From Agapetus fuscipes (lineage: Eukaryota > Arthropoda > Insecta > Trichoptera > Glossosomatidae), in assembly GCA_951799405.1 (NCBI GenBank), contig OX637350.1:4449852-4513851 (forward strand): a stretch of 64,000 nt of DNA. The letters run 5' to 3'. A program made the translations under genes and the position numbers. Positions 1 to 10,600 of this stretch are shown here, in pieces. Each line of letters opens with the position of its first letter. Position 1 is the stretch's first letter. A model generated the notes under the pieces. The model ran no database searches. It saw nothing but the letters and a program-made list of their open reading frames with translations, and had not been told where the DNA came from.

Positions 1-139
1 ACCTACTGCCACACACAGATGGCAGCAGCACGACTTTTGATGGGGGGAAATTTAAAAAGACGAATGACTTTAAATGTCTGTAATCTACTCAAAAATATTC
101 ATTATTTGCATTTCTGAGGGTACGCATGCTTAGCTTTTT

Positions 140-412
140 AGCTTGTATGATAGTCACGCCACTGCTTGCATTCCATGCCGAGAGCAAGGGTTAGATCTCA
201 AAGGTTTACTCAGCCTTCACAATAAAATGAGAACCAGCCCTCCCGGGAGCGGGGAAACCTCCACTTCAACTGAAAGTGGTTGGTGTGAGGCCGGCCCCCT
301 TACCTGTAAAAATAAATATGTCCCGAAGCGCCACATGCGACCCCTTCGGAGATAAAAGCAGGCAAGAAGTTACACTATATGTGTAGCTTAGTTGCGTTTA
401 GTTGCGTTTGTC
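140..412 (+). mobile_element. SINE-A copy (tRNA-derived)
   Basis: CTTGCATTCCATGCCGAGAG head remains, GAGAACCAGCCC, GAAAGTGGTTGGTGTGAGGC and the end TGTAGCTTAGTTGCG, with a second TTTAGTTGCG unit as tail. The head is partly deleted. Confidence 0.8.
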
Positions 413-584
413 CAAATTATCATCAATAAGATTGTACTCGTTTTAATGAATTTGTACAATCGGAATCTATAATCTCAGTGGCAAAGATAAACGCCAACTC
501 CTTATCCGCTCGACCATAGCATCGACAAATTATTTCAACATTATAAAAGGTTCTGATAAATCTATTTTTGCCTTTTTCATTTCG

Positions 585-850
585 CCACCTTAAAGGTTAA
601 AATTTAATAAGTAGGTACTGATTCACTGATTTGAGAAATCGTGGATAAAACATTTTATAACAATATGTAACTTCTCATAGTACATGAACTGATATTATAA
701 GAAAGTGCTCATGAAGAACTTATAAACTACAGGATGTTCACACTTTCGCAGTGTTTTATTTTGTAGAAATAGGAAAAAATTATGGATTTATCTGAGAAAC
801 CCATGTTAGCTTCATACGTCACTTAATCAGTATTGACCTTTAAGACTCAT
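585..850. mobile_element. MITE family with ACCTTAAAGGT ends
   Basis: CACCTTAAAGGTTAAAATTT start, CACTGATTTGAGAAATCGTG interior and ATTGACCTTTAAGACTC end. Same family as 60501. Confidence 0.78.
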
Positions 851-882
851 ATTCAATGTATGCCCTCAAGCAGACAGGTCCG

Positions 883-1190
883 CAGTCCAGTGGTAGCAAC
901 TTCTGAATCGAAAAAGAAGGTTGAGGATTCGAATCCCGACGGAGCACAAAAAATATACCATTTATATTTACAAATTTGCTCTTCGCTGGGTTGAAAAATG
1001 CATAAACCTTTACCAATTACTTACCAGTCATCAAAAGGCCCATCCAGCCTTACAGCAACTGGGTCTTGCTTGAGTATTGGCGCTTTGTAGCGACGACCAA
1101 GCTCGTAAACACCTCTGCGGCACTACAACAAGGGTCATAGACCCCTACGGCCTACAGTCTCCGTAATCTAGGGAGTCTCCCGCACAGGAT
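883..1190 (+). mobile_element. SINE-D copy (tRNA-like head)
   Basis: Head GTCCGCAGTCCAGTGGTAGC with B box GGATTCGAATCCCG at about 926-940, then TTGCTCTTCGCTGGGTTGAA and CCATCCAGCCTTACAGCAAC. It lies between two MITE copies. Confidence 0.8.
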
Positions 1191-1227
1191 TTCTTAAAAA
1201 AAAAAAACTTGTAAGTTGGCGCTTAGA

Positions 1228-1364
1228 CATGCTCCTTCACTACAGGATTTTCACACTTTCGTAGTGCTGTATCTCGTAGAAATAGGAAAAAAATGTGCAT
1301 TTATCTTAGAAACCCATGTTAGCTTAATGTGTTACTTATTTAGTTTTGACTTTAAGGTATCGAT
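1228..1364. mobile_element. Half MITE (ACCTTAAAGGT family) at Sur exon a acceptor
   Basis: Right half only: CACTACAGGATTTTCACACT to TTTTGACTTTAAGGTATCGA. It ends 16 bp before the exon a acceptor junction. Confidence 0.78.
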
Positions 1365-1380
1365 TTGTTGTATTTTTTAG

Positions 1381-1629
1381 ATTGGATGTAAAGAAAAGGA
1401 CTCCTACAACATATTTCAAAGGCCCATTGAAGCCCGACCGCCGAAGCAGACCTGCTATAACCACAACCGAGCATGCGCCTTCTCGCAAATGACCTTCTGG
1501 TGGATGAACCTTTTGTTGTGGAGGGGCTATCAGGACCCTATAGAGCTGGAGGACTTGGGTTCACTTCCCATCGAAGAAAATGCGGCTACGCAGTTCCACA
1601 AATTCAACGAAATTTATAAAAAAGAGCAG
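1381..1629 (+). CDS. Sur: Sur exon a: L0 linker and first TMD1 helix start
   Basis: Acceptor TTTTTTAG, donor CAG|GTAAAA, 83 codons, phase 0 at both ends. It encodes [10 protein letters not shown] followed by a [11 protein letters not shown] stretch, the conserved start of the ABCC core just after TMD0/L0. The preceding 16 bp of intron follow directly on the end of a MITE. Confidence 0.9.
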
Positions 1630-4600
1630 GTAAAAATTTATACTAGACTTATACTATTATACTATTAGGTCTTAACATATGAAATTGGCGTTTTGTATAG
1701 GAGGAACAAAAAGTCATTTTTTTTTAATATAATATATTTATTTAATCAAAATATGTACCATAGCTATCTATGCACTTTTGCCATCTCATAGGTAGTTAAT
1801 TGATCCTTTTACGAAAATAACCATTCGGATGGCAATCAAACAACTATAAAGGCAGTTTGGACTGCCCCATCGGAGTTGATTTTTTCCCCTTGCAAGAAGT
1901 TATCCAAATTTCGAAAAAAATTGTAATCTGTTGGAACAAGGTCCGGAGAGTACAGTAGATGTCTTAAACATTCCAATTAAAGCTCCATTATCTGGTAGCC
2001 GTCTTTTGTGCAACGCGGCATCACGCGCGATTTTTGATTTGCTTCACTCAATTAGCGAGGTACTCACCTTTCAAGCTTTTTCCCCTTTTCCAATTTCCTT
2101 CAAGTGGATTAAAACAGTTTTATCAGTAACTTTGCAGCCTACAGCTAACTCAGACGTGGTTTGCGATGGATCCGCTTCCACAAAAGTCTTCAATTCCTCA
2201 TTATCAACTTTGGTCTCCGGCCGTCCACGAAGCTTGTTCTGCAGGCCGAAATTTCCAGAACGAAAACGTTGTAACCAAAAACTCACTATGTTTCCTTTTT
2301 TAACATCGTTGCCATACACATCATTAATCCTTAGAGCCGTTTCTGCGGCACTGGTGCCACGGTGGAACTCGTACTCGTAAACAACGCGATATTTCAAGTT
2401 TTCCATTTTGTAAAATGAGTGACGGAAAGAAAAAAATAATTGAGTTACGAACAAATGAATAACAGTTTTCAAAACACAAATACATGAGTAAATAGCTGTA
2501 AAAATTTGAATTTGGAATTCTTGACCAAAGAGAAGATATTTGAGATCAAAGTGGCCAGTGTGGCAAAACGCCAATTTCATATGTAAGGACCTAATATTAT
2601 TGAAACCTTGGAGATGGTTCGTTCATATTTTTTATCAAGATACCCCTGTTGAAACCCTAGCAAGAAACACAAAATCTTTGTTTGCTTTTTTCCTAGCAAC
2701 CCGGCCGTGGCACGTCACAATTATGTATGTGGGAATCCATGTGCGAAAATTTGATTTTAAACCCCGTCAGAGGAGGTCAAATTTCTCAAGGTTTTGACGT
2801 AATCGTATCCAACATCGTCAGGAGTTGTGTCTTTATTATTTTTTTATTGGTTGCTAAGGACCCATATCACATGGACATGTGACGTTTAGCCCCCGAGAAA
2901 TAAAATGCAATTTTCGCGGAGTCCATTATACGAGTGTCTTTGGTTCACTGGTTACCACAGTCACGTATACTCATTATTATTCAATTCCTTGACTTATAGG
3001 TTCAACTCGCCACATGCGACCCCTTCGGGGATAACGCGGCAAGAAGTTACACTATGTGTGTAGCTTAGTTGCAATAGGTTGGTATGAGGCTGACCACCCA
3101 TACTGTAAAAATGGTTCACATTGCTTATGTCACCCCTGTGTCAGGGAAGGTCGGCAAAGTTGTAGGGCTTATATTCATTTGAGGTTTGGATTTTAATTGT
3201 AAGTACACATTTAGCATTTGTTAGCGCGAACTACATGTGTTTGTTTGTGGGCATGCATTTGAGAGCTTGAAATAAATATATCCTTGCAACTTAGATTATA
3301 GACAGATAGATTATAGTATACTACTTTTTTTCATTGATTAAACAAGCTGTGGGCTGCAGTTTTTTACTGTAACTGTAACACTGCCGCCATTCCGCCAGGG
3401 GTGGCCAGAGCCTCTGCAGAGTTGCCTCCATTTTTTTCCTATCCTGACATACCTCTTTCAATTCCTTCATATCCATCACCTTTTTCATGCCTTTTCTTCT
3501 TTTACGCTCACTTTGTATATCCCATTATTTCACAATCTCCACAATCTGATCACTCCATACTTTTCTCGGACGTCCCTTCCCTCTTTTTCCTTTCACACTT
3601 TCTTTGTAAACATACTTTGTCAGTCTATCATCATTCATTCTTTCCACATGCCAAAACCATCTCATCACATTCTTTTGTACTTTAACTTTCACATCCTCTT
3701 TCAAATTACATTATTTTTTTAACCCATTCATTCCTAACTCTATCCCTCAAAGTTTTTCCTGTCATACTTCTCAAATTTTAAATGCGGCAAAATATGTCAT
3801 AATTGCTATTAAAAAAATGACGCATCTGTAACTCGCTTTAAAATAATTATTATCTAAATATGTTTTTTGTCTGAAACAAATGAAAATATTTAACTAAAAA
3901 TACCATCATTTTTTGAGGCGTTTACGTATATTATTTGTTCCAATGACTTTGCAAACATCCCATCAAACATAAATACATAAAGTTGAACAAGCTAACAACG
4001 TTTATCTTCTTTTGTGTGTGTTTTTAACACTTTGACATCATTTTAAAATGTCCAGATAGCTATTAATTTTAACCTGAAACCACAAAGAGGTTTTACAATT
4101 TTTTTACGATTATTTTGCCTAATTGTTATTACGAATACTAAATGGCATTCAATTTCTTAATTATAATATATACCAGAAGAATGCAATCGGATTTTTTTAT
4201 AATCAGATAATACATTTTTCTAAAATATACGTATACACAACGAGTATGTAGTATGGCTTATTGCTGCAAGTCTGCGATGTGTTTTTTGTCGTTGTATTTA
4301 TGTAGCACCTTTTTTAATTTTTCAAAATGGAACTTTCAGTGTTCAAACCAGTTTTGAATACGTAAAAATATTTTCCTTATTGCAGTATTTTAGTTATTTG
4401 CTTCGGCACATATAACCAAAAGGCATGTTTTTTTATTAATTTAGTATGATATTCATTATTATTATTCATCATTAACTATCAAATCATATAATCAGCTGTT
4501 CACGGGCGGCCATGTTTTATCGCTTGCTATATGATCGCTACCTAAAATGAGACCGCTCACCCAGGTGTCACATTCAAACATATATAGTATATGGTACAAT

Positions 4601-7600
4601 TGAAAGTCTTGATGATTTACAACTTTTTTATCTTTCAGGTTGCTTCAGCCCTGAGGAATACGAAGCCATCTTTATGGAAATGCTATTTCAGATTCATCTG
4701 GCCAGATTATTGCCTAGGAGGAATTTTCAAACTGCTCGGAGATAGTGTGGGACTAGTAGGCCCTTTAGGTATCTCCATAATAATCGAATACGCCACTGGG
4801 TACAGCACAACTGTTGCGGAAAAACCAAGTCACAGTTTTGGAAATTTTATGACCATCTCAGAGTTTATAAACAATGGCTATATCATGGGAATAATTGTGT
4901 TTCTGGCAGCTATTTCTCAGAGCACACTATCGCAAGGGACCACGCATCTGGTTAATATTGAAGGGATCCGATTGAAAGCTGCACTCCAAGTAAGTTGTGG
5001 ACGTCAAGTTTTTTTTATCTATAACGAGGAAATGTCAAAGGAAAGAGCAAGAAAGAAATGAATAGACCAAATAAGTGAGATTATGAAAGAATGAAACCTG
5101 TAGAGTGAGAATAAGAGAAGAGTATGTATGAGGATAGTGATGAATGTTGAAGAGATGAAAGATTTATGCAAGGACAGAAAAAAGTGGAGACGCATCTGTG
5201 GAAGTACTTACCGGCAACCCTTAGAAGAACGGCAGCAGGACACAGTTACAGTAACAGATTACATTAAAACACTGCCCCTGCTCCTGCCGTTGTTCTTGCC
5301 AATATGGACAATAATGGGAGGAGAAACGTATAGGCATGAAAAATAAAAAATGCTTTTGCACCGGTTTATTGAAGTCCGCCAAAAACCGACAACACCTTGA
5401 CCTCTGGGCAGCGCGTCTAGCATGTGCAGGATCAGTGGGAGAAGCGTGTTAACACGCTTCTCTCACTGATCTCCCACAGTGAGAGGAATTTCCGTCCAAA
5501 TGTTTCAGAAATACACAAATAATTTTGGTTAAATCTCCGTGGCACGTGAGTCCGATAGCGCAATGCAACTTAGCTACACATATAGTTTAACTGCCTGCCT
5601 ACGTTATCCCCGAAGGGGTCGCATGTGGCGATTCGGGACCTTTTTATTTTTACGGGTAAGGAGGCCGGCCTCACACAACCACTTCAGTTGAAGTGGGGGT
5701 TTTCCAGCTCCCGAGGGGGCTGTTTCTCATTTTTTGTGAAGGCTGAGTACACCTTGCCGCTATTTGTGTTTGAAATAAACACAGAAAGGGGAATTCATTG
5801 CTGACACCCTCGGTGGGGATCGAACCCTTGCTCTTAGGCAATTTAATTTAAAAATATGAATATAAGTAATTTATGAATTCACCTGTATGAAGCTGTTTTC
5901 AGTCTTTGGTTTACAGTAAGTACCTCCGGCTGGCTCCGTGGTCCATCACTGAAGTTCAAGTCATCGGTGATGCTCCAGAGCAATCGTCGCCCGAAGCAGC
6001 TAAAGACGAAAAGGAGGATGGCAACAGATCCAGAGATGACACCATGGACGGCAGCCTCAACTCCAATTTGATTTCGGAGGACACTGTCAACATCATGTCT
6101 TTTGTGTGGATCGGGCATTACATTTGGGCTATCCCTCTCAAGGTAAATCGTATTTTCATATCCCTTCTTTAAAAAAAAAGCAAGCAACCTTCTATAGTCT
6201 ATACAACAGTGCCTTCAGTGAGCGTAAATGGCAACACGAACTTCCATAATATATATATTTTTACTTCCTACGACACGTTGTACACGCTTATCAGTGTGAG
6301 ACGTAGCTTTTACACTCCACCATGCGTGACTTAGCTACACATATAGAGTAACTTCTTGCCGTGTTATCCCCGAAGGAGTCGCATGCGGCGATTGGAACCT
6401 ATTTATTTACACCGGTAAGGGGGGGTTACTCAGCTCCCTATGGGGGCTAGTACTCCTTTCGTCGTTAGCTCAGTTGGTAGAGTGCTTGCATTCCATGCCG
6501 AGAGACGAGGGTTCGAATCCCACAGAGGGTGTCAGAAATGATTTCCCGTTACGGTGTTTATTTCGAACCAAAAATAAAATACACGTAAAGCTTTCTCAGT
6601 CTTCACAAGAAATGAGAACCAGCCCCCCGGAAGCTGGGAAACTCCCACTTTAACTTAAAGTGGTTGATGTAAGGCCAGCCACTTACCTGTAAAAGTAAAA
6701 AGGTTCCACTCGCCACATGTAGCCCCTTCGGGGAAAACGCGGCAAGATGTTGCACTATATGCGTAGCTTAGTTGCGTTACACACAATCATAAAAACACAT
6801 AGACATGAACTTATGCATTCGTAGCACTGCCCCTCTCTTACGGTGCTATTTTTAGACATTTTAGTCGTCCGTTAAGCCCACGCTCTCACAAACTAATGAT
6901 GCCTGGGCTGGAAGTCTCATCTCCACGGTCATTCTTACCTACCGAATTTTGGTAATATTTGTATGAAGACTAATCACCTGTTCACTTGCGGCCATCTTGG
7001 ATTGACAAGTCTTCATACAAATGCATCATTAGTTTGTCAAAGCGTGGGCTTAACGGACGACTAAAATGTCTAAGAATAGCACCGATACAATTTTATTTTC
7101 GACTTGAAATCAGGACCTTGTTAATATGCTTAGTAATCTATCAAAATTATACACTTTTTACCAAATTCCTCACTATTGCAAATACCCTATTGGGGGACCG
7201 TACCTAAGTTCTAGTGAGGTTTATCTTTATGTGGCTATATTTCCAAACATACAATTTGTTTTAGATAGGTGTCTTGATGTATCTGCTGTACCTGAAATTG
7301 GGACTCAGCGCGATCATTGGAGCAACAGTCTGCATCTGTCTGATGACGCCGCTGCAGTTTGCTATCGGGAAGAAGATGTCTTCCAACTCCAAGCTGGCAG
7401 CTGAACGCAGCGACCTGAGGATGATGAAGATCAACGAAGTACTCCAGGGCATCAAGGTGCTGAAGATGTACGGCTGGGAGGGCATATATGGAGACAAGAT
7501 CCTGGAGGCGAGAGAGAAGGAACTGGAGCTGTTGAATAAGGATTCTGTTTATTGGACCTTGATCAGTAAGTAACTCATTTCATTATCATTCCCTGTCCAT

Positions 7601-10600
7601 GCTTCACTTCAATACATCAAAGACGGTAACAATATGCCATTGTGTACCGCCATTCTCAGATCCATCGTCAACGTTCTTTGCTATTCTTCCTATTGCACCG
7701 ACCACTTGCTTTCCCTTACACACCCTATTCTCGAGTTCCCTTGTCATCTTCCCATTCTTTTCAAACATACTTCCCAAGTATCTAAATTCATCCACAATTT
7801 TAAAATTCGTACCATTCAACATGAACGTGGATTCTTCAGTTTAATTTTTTCTATCAAAATGAGTGACAGATTTTGTCAAAAATGATAAAAAAAACAATGA
7901 CTGATTTTGTTATTTGGAACACCATTGAAAAATCATTTCAGTCAACGGATGAGCCGTGGATTTGGTGTGTGTTTGAATAGAACTATATATATTTTTAAGG
8001 CACTCGACGCAGTCAATAAATAAAAATGAAATGTCCAAAAACTTAATAATTCTAAATGAAACGGATCTGTAGCTCTTTTATACATTTGAACAAAGTGAAA
8101 AGGCGACTCTTGTCGTAATTCATCACGAAACTTTGGGGCTGTCTTTTCCTCACGCTAGTTTATTAGTAAACTGAACCGAAATGATGATGGATTCATTTCC
8201 CTGCGACTCCGCACTCCCATACAAGACAGGAAGAAGCTCATTAATTTCCTACAGCAGACAGGTTGACTTGTTTACCATGTTTACTTCAAAACAAGGAGAG
8301 TAGCACACCCACCCAACAGTGGCGAAGGGTAACGAAACCCGATGGGGAAAAATATAGCCATCTAACATTAAAACTGCAAGGGGAAAAATTATATATTATT
8401 TTTAGAAAAATAGGTCCTCTTTAGCATGCAATAAGTGAATAAAAACGTACCTTTTAATTTTCATCTATGACGCAAAATTCTTGGAAATATGTCGGTGATA
8501 TGGCCGAGGAGGTAAAGGCGCATGTTTGACTAGCGTATTTGGAACAGAATAACGTTGGTTAGAATCACGTCTGGCCCACTTGACCCTGGTTCAACAGATG
8601 TCATTGCATGCACACAAGCTTCTGCTTTCGCATGAAGACAACTGGCCAAGCAAAATAGGTTGGTGAATTGCATTCCTGTTCACAAATCTAATAAAAAAAA
8701 AGATGTACAGGTAGTCATTAAAAACGAACGAAAATCTTATGTGAGTATCTGCAATTAATGTACAGTAAAAATATATTTCATCGACAGTAATCTCACTTGT
8801 ATAATAGTAAATCTATCAAGAAACATATTATAATATTCATTCGGTGTTATTCTTAGACATTTTAGTCGTCGGTTGAGCCCACGCTTTGACAAACTAATGA
8901 TGCCTGAGCTGAAAGTCTCATCCCCACGGTCATTACTATCTACCAAATTTTGGTAATAACAATAATAATAATTTCAGGCTAATTTATTTTAAAGTACAAA
9001 TGATAAGATAGCGCCGTTTTTGTGTGTGTCACACCTCAAGGGCCCTCTCCGATCATGGATAAGACTTTCTAAAAAGGTGTGTCTTGAGTGCTCCGCGAAA
9101 TACACCCACAGATTTGGAGTTCTGTAATTGGATAATAAATGTAATGTTTGTATCAAGACTAATCAGCTGTTCACTTGCGGCCATCTTGAATTGACAGTTA
9201 TTCATACAAATGCATCATTAGTTTGTCAAAGCGTGGGCTCAACGCACGACTAAAATGTCTAAGAATGGCGCCGATTAAGTATTAATTGTAATTTTATTTT
9301 ATGTCCATAAAAACGCTAGCATTTTAAAGATTTCTTACTCACGGCGCCTGCACTAAAAGAGCAATCTGGTGCTGAAACATTTTATTATGATGCCTTTTGC
9401 ACGACTCATCTCGTCACACGGACTCCTCCCCGCACCACTCCACTGCTCCCCTCTGATTCCATATTTTTTCAGATCAACAAGCCGGTAGGTCCATCAGGAA
9501 TGTGTAGTCGGGTGTTTCCGGCTCGGTTCGTCAGTCTGCAGCTTTATTTCACACGATCGAAGGAAGTTTGCGAGGTTTCCAAAAATTAAGTTGTTAGTTT
9601 ATTTTTTACTAATTCAAGAAATACTTTTATTCATTACCTTTTGCGAAATTTAAAAAGGGAAGCCGATGGGAATCGTGTTATTAGGACCCTCCGCCACTGT
9701 CACCCGCTCATTCATGGTAGAAGCTCTTCAGTCGAAAATTATTTCCTTTATACTTTGATAGTTGTTTTATTTATTTGCAAACAAATATGTTTGTCACGGA
9801 AATAGTCGAAAGATTTGCGAATGATTCGGATAGAAGTCGGCAATTTAGGAATTTTTTCGATTACCAGTGAGATGATTTTGTAATTTAGGTATGTGCTACT
9901 GATTCTCTTGTTTTTGTTATTTATCTACTTCAATGTTATTTGTATGGAAATAACATTTCGAGACCATGAGATAACTTTTTGTGACCATGACGTAACATTT
10001 GGTGACCAAAAGATTACAATCTTTGTCCATGAGATAATAATTTGTGGCCATGAGATAGCATTTTGTGACCACAAGGTAACATTTTATGACCAAAAGATTA
10101 CAATTTGTGTCCATGAGATAATAATTTGTGGCCAAGAGATAACATTTGGTGACCATAATGTAAAATATTTGGTGACCATGAAATAATATTTGCCGACCAT
10201 AAGATAACATTTTTTAACCAGGAGATTATATTGTGCGACCATAATATAACATCATTTGACCATAAGATAATAATTTGTGACTAGGAGATAACGTTTTGTG
10301 ACCATGAAGTAACATTTTGTGATCAGTACCCTTAGTACGAGTTGCAAAACATGAGTAATGTAAAGATTACGGCAATTTTCAAAGAGGGATTTCCTCCAAA
10401 ATCTGCCGTTTTTGTTTGTTTCAACTTGATTTTCTTCATCAATGTAACTCTTTTGCTAAGACCACAAAGTGTAAGAAACAAAAACGGTAGATTTTGGGAG
10501 AAATCACGCTTTAATATTTTCCGTAAACTTTACTTTTCTCAAGTTTTGCAACTCGTACTAAGGGTACAGGAGATAACGTTTTGTGACCAGGGGAAAACAT

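Larger units (their letters stand above)
8327..9699. mobile_element. Old hAT-like element with nested repeats
   Basis: Outer ends CAGTGGCGAAGGGT and ACCCTCCGCCACTG enclose about 1.37 kb, with GATGGG sub-end motifs like those of the MITE at 57174. Flanks CCACCCAA and TCACCCGC match at 5 of 8. Inside are a SINE-C copy and an interrupted MITE. Confidence 0.65.

Noticed and set aside
3401..3722. Plus-strand ORFs rich in Ser, Phe and His
   Set aside because: Antisense of the RTE-like LINE C-terminus; the same pattern recurs at 20498, 56522 and 61304.
6461..6535. tRNA-like sequence with A and B boxes
   Set aside because: It is the head of SINE-A: the same body follows it here and at 22648, 25070, 36366 and 38250, and the cloverleaf is not complete enough for a functional tRNA gene.
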